The notes under the pieces: model-generated
Seen by the model: the letters and a program-made list of their open reading frames with translations, nothing else
What the model was told of the DNA's origin: nothing
The model's database searches: none
Program-made: the position numbers and the translations under genes
From: Pontibacter kalidii
GTDB lineage: Bacteria; Bacteroidota; Bacteroidia; Cytophagales; Hymenobacteraceae
DNA: 64,000 bases
Assembly (NCBI RefSeq): GCF_026278245.1
Contig: NZ_CP111079.1
Coordinates: 1,428,501-1,492,500 of the forward strand
Reading direction: 5' to 3'
Shown: in pieces, positions 33,357 through 41,799 of the stretch
How positions within the stretch are numbered: the first letter of the stretch is position 1
Layout: the number at the start of each line of letters is the position of its first letter

Positions 33357-34043
33357 CTACTTTTTAGCGTAATCCCTAGCCCCGAAGATGCCGCTTCCCA
33401 CGCGGATCATGGTGCTGCCTTCCTCCAGCGCGATTCTCCAGTCGGAGGTCATACCCATAGAGATTTCCTTGAAGTCATCGTTGCCCGTAAAGAAGGTTTC
33501 CTTCAGGCGGTTAAAGCAGTGGCGCAGGTGGCTGAACTCCTGGCGCAGCTTCTGTTCATCGTCGGTGTTGGTGGCAATGCCCATCACGCCCGTAATTCGG
33601 ATATACTTCATCTGGCGGTACTCCTCTGTTTGCAACAGCGCCTCTGCCTCCTCGCTAGTCATGCCATATTTTGTCTCCTCATCGGCAATGGCGATTTGTA
33701 GCATGCAGTTGATGGGCAGGGTGCGGCCATACATCTCGGCGCGCTTGTTTATCTCCACCAGCAGCTTCAGGCTGTCGACCGACTGTATGGTATCGATAAA
33801 CTCAGCGATATACTTTACTTTGTTTGTCTGCAGGTGCCCGATCAGGTGCCAGGCAATGTCGTGGGGCAGCAGCGCATACTTATCTACCAGCTCCTGCACC
33901 TTGTTCTCCCCGAACAGGCGGTGACCTGCGTCATAGGCTTCCTTTATCACCTCCACCGGGTGCGTTTTAGATACAGCCACCAGCCGGCAGGGTGTAGGAC
34001 GCAGCTGTTCATCAAAGTATAAAATGTTCTCTTTTATGCTCAT
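33357..34043 (-). CDS. YggS/PROSC family PLP homeostasis protein
   Basis: A 228-residue single-domain PLP-binding protein with the fold-type III alanine-racemase-like barrel. PLP would form a Schiff base with K26 in LVAVSKTHP. Other landmarks are GENKVQEL, WHLIGHLQTNK and the C-terminal SMGMTSDWRIALEEGSTMIRVGSGIFG. Members control free PLP and are linked to Ile/Val and vitamin B6 balance, without a known enzyme activity. It is on the same strand as and 90 bp downstream of the VWA gene. The gap contains purine/pyrimidine repeat units, so co-transcription is possible but not clear. Confidence 0.95.
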   Translation of the reverse strand: MSIKENILYFDEQLRPTPCRLVAVSKTHPVEVIKEAYDAGHRLFGENKVQELVDKYALLPHDIAWHLIGHLQTNKVKYIAEFIDTIQSVDSLKLLVEINKRAEMYGRTLPINCMLQIAIADEETKYGMTSEEAEALLQTEEYRQMKYIRITGVMGIATNTDDEQKLRQEFSHLRHCFNRLKETFFTGNDDFKEISMGMTSDWRIALEEGSTMIRVGSGIFGARDYAKK

Positions 34044-34061
34044 AGTTCTATAGTATAATTC

Positions 34062-34136
34062 TGAATGAGTGATTGAGTGGATGCGTGAATAAGTATCTGT
34101 TACCTTTCTAACTCTCTAACTTTCTAACTTCCCTCA
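34062..34136. repeat. Low-complexity repeat between yggS and the VWA gene
   Basis: Two simple repeat types are joined here: GAATGAGTGATTGAGTGGATG-like units (34063-34090) and CTTTCTAACTCTCTAACTTTCTAAC (34104-34128). The second is the complement of the GAGTTAGA family seen at 25768, 26042 and 42926. Confidence 0.55.
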
Positions 34137-35186
34137 GTCTTCCAGCACGTTGGCGATAAAGGTGTTTTTCAGCAGCATCCAGACCAGCAGCAGCAGCAGC
34201 GCCCATTTCAGGTATACCTGGTAGTAGTCCTGGGTGTCGCGGAAGCGCTTTTCGGTTACCTCGGTTTTCTCCATCTGATTAATCTGCCGGAAGACCTGCT
34301 GCAATGTGTTTCTCGAGTCAGCCCGGAAGAACTGTCCCTCCCCAATCTGCGCGATCTGGCGCAGGTTGCTCTCATCCATCTGCGTTTCCACGTACAGCAT
34401 CTGCCCAGAGCCATCCACATCGTAAGGCACCTGCCCATCTTTACCAATCCCGATGGTATAAAGTTTTATGCCATAGCCATAGGCCAGTTGCGCTGCCAGC
34501 TCCGGGTCCAGGCTACCGGCGGTGTTCTCGCCATCGCTTATAAGTATGATCACCTTGCTCTTGGCGTTGGAGTCGCGCATGCGGTTAATGGCCACGGCCA
34601 GCGCACTGCCGATGGCCGTGCCGTCGTTCTGTATCATCTTAAACCCAATGGAGTTTATACTTTCGCGCAGCAGGTCGTAGTCGGTGGTGAGAGGGGCGAG
34701 GGAATAGGCATCCCCAGCGAATACGACCATGCCGATGCGGTCCTGGACGCGGCCGTTAATAAAACTCAGTGCCATGTCCTTGGCGGCCTCCAGGCGGTTG
34801 GGTTTAATGTCCTGCAGCTCCATAGATCCCGACACATCCAGCACCAGCACGATGTCGATGCCCTCGGAGGTGAGCTCCAACTGCTCATTAACCTTCTGCG
34901 GTCGTGCCAGCGCCACCACAACCAGCATGGTGAAGAGCATAAACACCAGCCTTGGCAAAAAGCGCAGCAGGCTGCTCCACTGCCAGCCCACGCGCCCCTC
35001 AAACAGGGCCATGTCGAGCTTCAGGCGGGTGTTGCGCCGCAGCACAGACTTCAGCAGGAACAGCAACGGAACAACCGGCAGGGCGTACAGCACCATCGGG
35101 TACACCCATTCAAAGGAGCGGAGGGTGCTAAAGGTAAACCACTCCAGGCTCAGCCAGTCCCACAGGTCCTTAGTTACTTCTAGCAT
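34134..35186 (-). CDS. VWA domain protein, BatA-like
   Basis: A 350-residue membrane protein with two N-terminal helices (about 30-47 and 77-95), a von Willebrand factor A domain (about 110-300) and a C-terminal helix (about 325-345). The metal-dependent adhesion site is DVSGSM (117-122), with TDYD and SDGE further on. This is the BatA plan; in Bacteroides the Bat proteins affect aerotolerance and work with a MoxR AAA+ ATPase. The start overlaps the upstream BatD-like gene by 17 bp, so translation is coupled. BatB, BatC and MoxR genes are not adjacent. Confidence 0.88.
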   Translation of the reverse strand: MLEVTKDLWDWLSLEWFTFSTLRSFEWVYPMVLYALPVVPLLFLLKSVLRRNTRLKLDMALFEGRVGWQWSSLLRFLPRLVFMLFTMLVVVALARPQKVNEQLELTSEGIDIVLVLDVSGSMELQDIKPNRLEAAKDMALSFINGRVQDRIGMVVFAGDAYSLAPLTTDYDLLRESINSIGFKMIQNDGTAIGSALAVAINRMRDSNAKSKVIILISDGENTAGSLDPELAAQLAYGYGIKLYTIGIGKDGQVPYDVDGSGQMLYVETQMDESNLRQIAQIGEGQFFRADSRNTLQQVFRQINQMEKTEVTEKRFRDTQDYYQVYLKWALLLLLVWMLLKNTFIANVLED

Positions 35187-36081
35187 TTCTGATCAGTTCG
35201 CGGTGTAGTTTATAGCGCTCTTTCGAGAAGCGGCGCAACATGCCCAGAGCCAAATTCGTCTCTCCTTCCGACTCCGTTTGCAGGTGCCCGTAAATAGCTT
35301 TGTCACAGATGCGCAGGGCCGTGTTTATCTCCTCATCGTTCCCGTAGAACTCCACAATCTCCTTGGTGGTAAACGAGTTGATACCGCTGCGTTCCAGCTT
35401 AGTGAGATAGTTCTTCCAGAGCGTCACCGCCTTCTCCAGGCTCGACTGCACCCCGGACTTTTGAAAGCGGTCTTTGTGCGAGTTGAAGCGGGAGGTATAG
35501 TATGCGTGGTCTTTACGGAGGCGGTAGAGTTTGTACCTTTTCTTGATGGACTGTCCGAAGATAAGCCAGATGAGCGCCACGAACGCGATAACTGTCGTCA
35601 CCCAGAGCACCATCACCGGCCAGTTAAAGCGCTCTTGCACCGGGGCCAGCTCCGTGTCGGTCTTTACCTGCAGCGGCTCTTGCACCGTTTGCACCAACTG
35701 ATGCAGGTACACGGCGTTGGCAGGCGAGAAAAGCTCCAGGGTGTCCTGCTGGCGCAGCATGTAAACCGGCAGCGCCAGCTGCTGTATTGTATCCGTTTCA
35801 AAGGTTCTCAGCGTATAAACGGCGCTGTCGGTGCTGATGCCGGCGCGGGTGGTGGTCGGGTAATAGGTATTGCTTACCAGCTCAAAAGGGGCGAAGTCGT
35901 AGTTGGCGGCCGGAAGTATAACCTCCAGCGTGTCGGGATGGCGGAGTACCAGCGTATACTGCACCAGCTCACCCAGGCGGATGGTGTCGCGGTTGAAGCG
36001 GCCTTCGGGGGTAAGCGGCTGTTGTGCCTGCGCGGCCAGCTGCCAGAGGGGCAGGAGCAGAAGGAGGATCAGTTTACGCAC
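35170..36081 (-). CDS. BatD-like membrane protein of the Bat cluster
   Basis: A 303-residue protein with a signal peptide (1-19) and a periplasmic beta-sandwich region (about 22-145) beginning FNRDTIRLGELVQYTLVLRHPD, as in BatD-type proteins. A single helix (about 153-174) and a cytoplasmic helical domain to the end follow. It has no VWA or catalytic motif. The start is a GTG overlapping the end of the DUF58 gene by 8 bp, and its own end overlaps the VWA gene by 17 bp. The three genes are a tightly coupled operon, and the protein probably bridges the membrane for the complex. Family assignment rests partly on context. Confidence 0.72.
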   Translation of the reverse strand: MRKLILLLLLPLWQLAAQAQQPLTPEGRFNRDTIRLGELVQYTLVLRHPDTLEVILPAANYDFAPFELVSNTYYPTTTRAGISTDSAVYTLRTFETDTIQQLALPVYMLRQQDTLELFSPANAVYLHQLVQTVQEPLQVKTDTELAPVQERFNWPVMVLWVTTVIAFVALIWLIFGQSIKKRYKLYRLRKDHAYYTSRFNSHKDRFQKSGVQSSLEKAVTLWKNYLTKLERSGINSFTTKEIVEFYGNDEEINTALRICDKAIYGHLQTESEGETNLALGMLRRFSKERYKLHRELIRNARSN

Positions 36082-36955
36082 TTTTCTTTGTAGACTTATT
36101 CCGGAGCCTGAACAGGTTTACCAGTTGTGGCACGTAATCATCGTTGGTGTTGATGGCCAGGTAATTGGCCTGGTATTTCTGGCAGAGGCGCATGAGCTGC
36201 TCCTGGTTTTCCTGATACTGTGCCAGGTAACGCTCCTGAAACTCCTTGCCCGAGGTGTTGAGCCACAGCGTGCGGCCGGTTTCTTTATCCAGTATCGGCA
36301 CGATGCCCATGGCCGGCAGTTGCTGCTCCCGCACATCGCGCAGGTGGAGCACAATCAGGTCGTGGCGGCGGGCCAGCATGCTCAGCTCTTTTTCATAGTT
36401 GATGTCGATAAAGTCGGAGAGAAGCAGGATGATGCTGCGGCGCTTGATGATGTCTAGCGTCAGTTTTATACCTGCGGCCAGGTTTGTCTTGGCCGATTTG
36501 GGCACCAGCTCGTCCAGAGCTTTTATGATGGAGTAGGCTTGCTCTATGCCTTTGGCGGGCTTCAGGTACTTCTCTTTCCTGTCGGAGATGCAGATAATGC
36601 CGATCTGGCTCTGCTGCCGCGCTGCTGATAAGGCTAGCACGCCGCAGATCTCCTTGCCCACGTCCAGCTTCTGTTGCAGGCCGGTGCCGATCCGCTGCGA
36701 AGCGCTCACGTCCAGCATCAGAAAAACTGATTGCTCTTTCTCTTCCCGGTAGGTTTTCACGAAAGTGCCGTGCCCCTTGGCCGATACGTTCCAGTCGATG
36801 GAGCGCACATCGTCGCCGTACTGGTAGGCGCGCACGTCGTCAAACTCCAGCCCCGTGCCTTTAAACACAGATTGGAAATCGCCCTGCATTTGCGTGGTAA
36901 TCGCTTTGCGGATGCGGATCTCGTACTTTCGTAGCTTCTTTACAAGCTCTCTCAT
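36074..36955 (-). CDS. DUF58 domain protein
   Basis: A 293-residue soluble protein of the DUF58 family, which accompanies MoxR ATPases and VWA proteins. The conserved region has EFDDVRAYQYGDDVRSIDWNVSAKGHGTFVKTYREEKE (about 37-74) and a degenerate VWA-type fold with MLDVSAS (about 80-86). It is the first gene of the three-gene cluster. Upstream, a DUF4296 gene starts on the opposite strand 58 bp away, where MoxR would often be found. It probably acts as adaptor between an ATPase encoded elsewhere and the membrane VWA protein. Confidence 0.9.
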   Translation of the reverse strand: MRELVKKLRKYEIRIRKAITTQMQGDFQSVFKGTGLEFDDVRAYQYGDDVRSIDWNVSAKGHGTFVKTYREEKEQSVFLMLDVSASQRIGTGLQQKLDVGKEICGVLALSAARQQSQIGIICISDRKEKYLKPAKGIEQAYSIIKALDELVPKSAKTNLAAGIKLTLDIIKRRSIILLLSDFIDINYEKELSMLARRHDLIVLHLRDVREQQLPAMGIVPILDKETGRTLWLNTSGKEFQERYLAQYQENQEQLMRLCQKYQANYLAINTNDDYVPQLVNLFRLRNKSTKKSA

Positions 36956-37013
36956 GAGAAGGTAAGCTGCAGTCTGATTTTAAAATTAAGCGATAAACTC
37001 GTAATATGCATCC

Positions 37014-37415
37014 GTGAAAAGACTTTTCTCTATACTTTTTTGCCTCAGCCTGCTCGGCTGCCAGCCCCAGGACAACCAGAAACCGAAGGACATGATCCCT
37101 CAGGAGAAGCTGGTGCGTATCCTGGCCGATATCCACACAGCGGAAGCGCTCATCGAGTCTAGCGTAATATACCCTGATACGGCCCTGATGACGTATAACC
37201 AGGAGCAGGAGAAAATACTTGAGCAGTACAATGTTACGCAGGAGCAGTTTAAGGATACCTATAACTACTACCTCCGGAACCTACGCGAGATGGACGTGCT
37301 CTACGAAATTGTGGTGGATACCCTGAGTATGCGTGAGTCGAAGGCACAGGCCGTCAAAGGCAAACCAGGGCGCAATATACCGGAGAAGGATAGGGAGCAG
37401 CTACAGGCGCAGTAG
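37014..37415 (+). CDS. DUF4296 lipoprotein
   Basis: A 133-residue lipoprotein with lipobox LLGC (Cys16) and a helical DUF4296 domain (about 28-110: EKLVRILADIHTAEALI, YNYYLRNLREMDVLYEIVVDTL). The start codon is GTG; the ATG eight bases earlier is in another frame. The family is confined to Bacteroidota and has no known function. The gene is convergent with csaA, with a single base between the two stop codons, so no terminator can lie between them. Confidence 0.85.
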   Translation: MKRLFSILFCLSLLGCQPQDNQKPKDMIPQEKLVRILADIHTAEALIESSVIYPDTALMTYNQEQEKILEQYNVTQEQFKDTYNYYLRNLREMDVLYEIVVDTLSMRESKAQAVKGKPGRNIPEKDREQLQAQ

Positions 37416-37416
37416 G

Positions 37417-37773
37417 CTACATCAGTTTACTGCCGTTCGGCACTTTGCCAGCCGGCCGTGCCAGCACAATATCGCCGTTCTCATCAGCAAAACCCGTTAC
37501 CAGCACCTCCGACATAAAGCTCCCGATCTGCTTTTTGCCCAAATTGGTGACGCACAGCACCTGCATGCCTATCAGTTCCTCCGGCTTATACAGCTTGGTT
37601 ATCTGCGCACTTGATTTCTTAACACCCAGCGGCCCCAGGTCTACCTGTACCTTATAGGCGGGTTTACGTGCCTCCGGAAATTCCTCCGCCGCCACGATCG
37701 TGCCTACGCGAATATCTGTTTTCTCGAATTCCTGCCAGCTTATCTGCTCCATCGTTTGTGCGGGTGCGTGCAT
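37417..37773 (-). CDS. csaA: tRNA-binding / export chaperone CsaA
   Basis: A 118-residue dimeric tRNA-binding OB-fold protein. The pattern FEKTDIRVGTIVAAEEFPEARKPAYKVQVDLG (about 16-47) and QITKLYKPEELIGMQVLCVTNLGKKQIG is characteristic of CsaA, related to the C-terminal domain of MetRS and Trbp111. It has chaperone activity in Bacillus and binds tRNA. A second ATG at codon 8 (MEQISWQEF) would match the usual N-terminus better and may be the real start. Stop codons of this gene and the DUF4296 gene are 1 bp apart. Confidence 0.92.
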   Translation of the reverse strand: MHAPAQTMEQISWQEFEKTDIRVGTIVAAEEFPEARKPAYKVQVDLGPLGVKKSSAQITKLYKPEELIGMQVLCVTNLGKKQIGSFMSEVLVTGFADENGDIVLARPAGKVPNGSKLM

Positions 37774-37993
37774 GTATTCTTCTTTTTAGTTGATGCTGCT
37801 CAAGATAAGGATAAGTTACGAACCTGTCCAGTTATACCAGCCTTAAAGTACGCTTGCCGTTGCAAATTGCATGCAATAGCGGCCTGTAAACGCATGTTAG
37901 CAACATAAGCGGACCTGCTTCGTACTCCTATGCAACCGGCCTTTCCTCTTTGGCAAGGCCTGTTAAAACTGCCATTCGTACAAAATAAGAACT

Positions 37994-39526
37994 ATGAAAA
38001 AGGAATCCGGAGCCACTATGTCCGTTTGGATGAACCAGGTGCAACTGCCAGCCACGCAGGTGCTGGCCGAGAATGTAACGTGCGATGTGTGCGTGGTGGG
38101 TGCGGGCATTGCCGGGCTCACCACGGCCTACCTGCTAGCCAAGGAAGGGAAAAAGGTAGTGGTGCTCGAGTCGAAGGATATCGGGAGCGGGGAGACGAGC
38201 CGTACCACGGCGCACCTCTCCAACGCGCTGGACGAGCAGTTCTATAACCTCATCAAGCTTTTCGGGAAAGAGGGCGCCCGCCTTGCCGCGCAGAGCCACG
38301 GACAGGCAATCGATAAGATTGAAGAAATTTCCAGTAATGAGAAGATTGACTGCGATTTTACCAGGGTAGACGGCTTTCTGTTTGCCACCACAAAGGAGGA
38401 AGAGCAGCAACTAATGCAGGAGCTGGAGGCTTTGCAGCAGATCGGCTGGCATGATGTGGTGCTGCGCAAGCACTGCCCCGTGGATACCTTAACCACCTTC
38501 CCCTGCCTGCACTATCCGAACCAGGGGCGTTTCCACATCATGAAGTACCTCAACGGCCTTGCCAACGCGATCATTGACAATGGCGGGATGATCTTCACAA
38601 ACTCTCATGTAAAGGAGTTCAGGTCCGGACCCGTGGCCATGGCGGTCACTGTCAGCGATTATGCTGTTTCGGCCAACCATCTGGTGGTGGCCACCAATAC
38701 GCCGGTGAACGACAAGCTGACTATCCATACCAAACAGGCGCCCTACCGCACGTATGCCATTGGGGTGCAGGTGCCGAAAGACTCTGTTCCGGACGCCCTG
38801 TACTGGGACATGAAAGACCCCTATCACTACATTCGTCTACAAAAAGATTCGGTGGGTGATGCAGGTTCTGATATTCTGATAGTAGGAGGCGAGGACCATA
38901 AGACGGGCCAGAACCACGATCCGGCAGCGTGCTTCAGAAGACTGGAGGACTGGACGCGACTGAAGTTTCCGATGGCCGAGCAAGTAAAATACGTGTGGTC
39001 GGGGCAGGTGTACGAACCGGTGGATGGCCTGGCCTTTATTGGCCGCAACCCCGGCGATGAGGACAATGTGTATATTGCCACCGGCGACTCCGGCCACGGC
39101 ATGACGCACGGAACTATTGCCGGCATGCTCCTCACTGACCTGATCATGGAACGGCCAAACCCATGGGCCAAACTATACGATCCGGCTCGCACGAGCCTTA
39201 AATCAGCGGGAGAGTTCCTAAAGGAGAATATTAACGTGGCAGCGCAGTATAAAGACTACGTTACGCCCGGTGAGGTGGAGGACCAGATGGACGTGCTGCC
39301 CGGTACGGGCCGCATTATGCGCAAGGGGGCGCAAAAGGTAGCCGTGTACTGCGACCAGGAGGGCGTACGGCACCAATGCTCGGCCGTGTGCCCGCACATG
39401 GGCTGCGTGGTCAGCTGGAACAGCGTGGAAAGCTCCTGGGACTGCCCCTGCCACGGCTCGCGCTTCGATCCGTTCGGCAACGTAATAACAGGTCCTGCCA
39501 GCGCGAACCTAGGTCCGGCCAGTTAA
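37994..39526 (+). CDS. FAD-dependent oxidoreductase with C-terminal Rieske domain
   Basis: A 510-residue fusion of a DAO-type FAD oxidoreductase (about 28-410; dinucleotide motif GAGIAG at 36-41) and a Rieske [2Fe-2S] domain (about 425-505). The cluster ligands are in CPHMGC and CPCHGS. Homologues in Bacillus and cyanobacteria are called Rieske-type FAD oxidoreductases; their substrate is unknown. No export signal is visible. The first ATG is used, but the ATG at codon 9 (MSVWMNQV) is equally possible. The gene stands alone and ends at a hairpin that overlaps the 3' end of the next gene. Confidence 0.9.
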   Translation: MKKESGATMSVWMNQVQLPATQVLAENVTCDVCVVGAGIAGLTTAYLLAKEGKKVVVLESKDIGSGETSRTTAHLSNALDEQFYNLIKLFGKEGARLAAQSHGQAIDKIEEISSNEKIDCDFTRVDGFLFATTKEEEQQLMQELEALQQIGWHDVVLRKHCPVDTLTTFPCLHYPNQGRFHIMKYLNGLANAIIDNGGMIFTNSHVKEFRSGPVAMAVTVSDYAVSANHLVVATNTPVNDKLTIHTKQAPYRTYAIGVQVPKDSVPDALYWDMKDPYHYIRLQKDSVGDAGSDILIVGGEDHKTGQNHDPAACFRRLEDWTRLKFPMAEQVKYVWSGQVYEPVDGLAFIGRNPGDEDNVYIATGDSGHGMTHGTIAGMLLTDLIMERPNPWAKLYDPARTSLKSAGEFLKENINVAAQYKDYVTPGEVEDQMDVLPGTGRIMRKGAQKVAVYCDQEGVRHQCSAVCPHMGCVVSWNSVESSWDCPCHGSRFDPFGNVITGPASANLGPAS

Positions 39527-39559
39527 TTACCAAGAGCTGATTCTATACGTTTATACTTT

Positions 39560-39601
39560 GGAGGCTTACCGGTGATACTATTGGTAAGCCTCCAGTTTTT
39601 T
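39560..39601 (+). terminator. Terminator of the Rieske oxidoreductase gene
   Basis: An 11-bp stem GGAGGCTTACC with its complement (39560-39570 and 39583-39593) is followed by a T-run, with TTTATACT just upstream. It overlaps the last codons of the convergent DUF922 gene. Confidence 0.8.
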
Positions 39602-40165
39602 CAGGCGGGTCTCGATCCTGGCAGCCCATACCCGCTGCTCCTCCTTGTCCAGCCCGTGGCGGGATGCCTCATCAAACAGATCCTGCTCTGCTTTCCACCT
39701 TTTAAAGGCCTCGTTCACCACCAGGCTCAACTTTGTCTTGAGGTTGGCGCAGCTGATCTGCTGCAGGTCGTGGCGCAGTTGGCGGGCATGCACCTCTGTC
39801 AGGTCGAAGTGTAGCTGCTCGTGTGCCAGCAGCTTCTCGGAGTTTTTTTTCTTGGACCAGGATTGCTGTGGCAGGAAAACGCATTTAACCGTGTAGGTAT
39901 ACTGGTTGTTTTTGCAGCTGGCGCTCACGGCCAGGTTGGCTGCCGTGAGCGCATGATGAGGGTTAGAGTCATCGGGCTGGCCCTTAAAATCCTCCCAGTT
40001 CAATCGGCGACCGGTAGACCACACAACATGCTCGCTTGTAGCACTTTCTATAGGAGGAGTTGCAGCTATACTTGTAGCTGGCGGCGCTGCTGCAGATGCT
40101 CCCGGGGAAAGCAGTAGCAGCAGTATTCTTGCCCAGAATGACAGGAACAGGGTAAAGGTAAACAT
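39578..40165 (-). CDS. DUF922 secreted metalloprotease-like protein
   Basis: A 195-residue exported protein with a signal peptide (1-25) and an Ala/Pro/Thr-rich linker. The DUF922 domain (about 48-185) has RRLNWEDFKGQPDD and the zinc-protease-like motif LLAHEQLHFDLTEVHARQLR, in which HEQLH fits HExxH. DUF922 proteins are predicted secreted Zn-dependent proteases with no known substrate. Two cysteines (SCKNN, SCAN) may form a disulfide. Its 3' end is part of the terminator of the neighbouring gene. Confidence 0.85.
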   Translation of the reverse strand: MFTFTLFLSFWARILLLLLSPGASAAAPPATSIAATPPIESATSEHVVWSTGRRLNWEDFKGQPDDSNPHHALTAANLAVSASCKNNQYTYTVKCVFLPQQSWSKKKNSEKLLAHEQLHFDLTEVHARQLRHDLQQISCANLKTKLSLVVNEAFKRWKAEQDLFDEASRHGLDKEEQRVWAARIETRLKKLEAYQ

Positions 40166-40245
40166 GTAGGACTTTGGCTAAAAGTTGATACTGTTTCTGG
40201 AACGGCAACAGCCGTCAAAGGCAAAAAGTGCCCGAAATTTGTACT

Positions 40246-41589
40246 TTAGCTGAGTGTCAGGTGGTTACTTAATTTCCTAAACCGCAACGTGAGCAGTACA
40301 GCGGCTACCGATAGCCCGGACAGCAGCCCCATCCAAACCCCTTCGGCACCAAAGCCGGCCTTAAAGCACAGGTAGTAGCCCACGGGCAGCCCTACCACCC
40401 AGTAAGCTAGTAACGAGATGAGGCTCGGGATTCGTACATCCTCCAGCCCGCGGAGCGCGCCGAGCCCCACCACCTGCACGCCGTCCGAGATCTGGAACAG
40501 CGCCGCGATGACCAGCAGGCCAGAGGCCAGCTGAATCACCTCCGGGTCATCAATGTACAGCATGGGGATAAGCTCATTGAAGAGAACCATCAGCAGGCCG
40601 CTGCCGATCATAAAGACCACGCCCATCATCAGGTTACTGTAGCCGGCCATACGCATGGCGCTGAAGTTTCCGAGTCCTTTCTGGTTGCCCACGCGTATGG
40701 TGGCCGCGGCGGCTATGCCACTGGCCATCATGTAGGTAACGGCGGCTACGTTAATGGCGATCTGGTGCGCGGCCAGCTCATTGGCTCCCAGCCACCCGAT
40801 CATGATCGCAGAGAAACTGAAGGCGCCCATCTCGAAGATCATCTGGCCTGAGATAGGCAGGCCCAGCCTAAAGATGCGGTACATGTGGATCAAGGACAGG
40901 TGGCGCAGCCGCAGGAAGTGCCGGAACACCTCGAACCGTTTGGCATACATAACCCAGCCGGCCATGGCAAAGGCCATTACGACGCGCGAGATAAGCGTTG
41001 CCCAGCCTGCGCCTAAAAGGCCCATCGGCTCAAAACCCAGCTTGCCGAAAATTAGGATGTAGTTCAGGATAACATTGAGGCCGTTGGCAAGGATGGAGAT
41101 ATACATGGCCTGCTTCGTAAGCGAGAGCCCCTCTGCAAACTGCCGGAAGGCCTGAAACACCATGAGCGGCACCATGGAGAGGAACAGCACGTTGATGTAG
41201 GGAATAGCCAGCTCCACTACTTGCGGCGGTTGGCCAAGTATGGTAATGTGCGGCGAGAGGAAATAGCCGGCAATAAAAAGCAGGATGCCCAGCAGCACGT
41301 TGGATATAAGCCCGTTGAGCAGTAGCAGCGAGATACGGGTATAGTTGCGGCGGCCGTCGGCGGCGGCAATGAGCGGTGTGATGCTGTAGGACACCCCTAG
41401 GCCAAAAACCATGGTGATGGTAAAAATGCTGTTGCCCAGCGAGGCAGCCGCCAGCGGCATTGTTCCTGTCTGGCCCACCATCAAACTATCGATAACGCTC
41501 ACCATAATATGGCCCAACTGGCTCAGCACCACCGGGTAGGCGAGGGTAAAGTTTTTAGAGAAGTGTTGCTTGTATTCAGGAATATCCAT
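40246..41589 (-). CDS. MATE family multidrug exporter
   Basis: A 447-residue MATE transporter with twelve predicted membrane helices in two homologous halves. Typical MATE segments are FTLAYPVVLSQLGHIMVSVIDSLMVG at the N-terminus and FRLGLPISGQMIFEMGAFSFSAIMIGWLG at the start of the second half. These pumps export cationic drugs and toxic metabolites using Na+ or H+ gradients, and Na+ would fit the sodium-rich transport set here. It has a -7 promoter element 28 nt upstream of its start. Confidence 0.93.
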   Translation of the reverse strand: MDIPEYKQHFSKNFTLAYPVVLSQLGHIMVSVIDSLMVGQTGTMPLAAASLGNSIFTITMVFGLGVSYSITPLIAAADGRRNYTRISLLLLNGLISNVLLGILLFIAGYFLSPHITILGQPPQVVELAIPYINVLFLSMVPLMVFQAFRQFAEGLSLTKQAMYISILANGLNVILNYILIFGKLGFEPMGLLGAGWATLISRVVMAFAMAGWVMYAKRFEVFRHFLRLRHLSLIHMYRIFRLGLPISGQMIFEMGAFSFSAIMIGWLGANELAAHQIAINVAAVTYMMASGIAAAATIRVGNQKGLGNFSAMRMAGYSNLMMGVVFMIGSGLLMVLFNELIPMLYIDDPEVIQLASGLLVIAALFQISDGVQVVGLGALRGLEDVRIPSLISLLAYWVVGLPVGYYLCFKAGFGAEGVWMGLLSGLSVAAVLLTLRFRKLSNHLTLS

Positions 41590-41616
41590 GCGGCAATGAG
41601 GTTACGAATAAGGCCG

Positions 41617-41624
41617 CAAAATTA
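41617..41624 (-). promoter_or_regulatory. -7 promoter element for the MATE gene
   Basis: On the - strand TAATTTTG matches TAnnTTTG, 28 nt before the MATE ATG. A -33 TTG at normal spacing is not evident. Confidence 0.4.
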
Positions 41625-41799
41625 GTGTAAATAACCGACTTTAGCGCTTGCTCACGTAGGATTTCACCGATCATGAAGGTTGTTTGAGCCTCAGAATCGG
41701 CCTAAATGCACTCTCATTTTATACTTTAGCACTCTTCCAGGTGGCCACTTATTGCTGACACCGCCATGTAAGGATCTATCCCGTGTAGTAAACCACGCA

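Noticed and set aside
34488..35183. 231-codon + strand frame over the VWA gene
   Set aside because: Shadow of a gene with an intact MIDAS motif; extremely His/Gln-rich.
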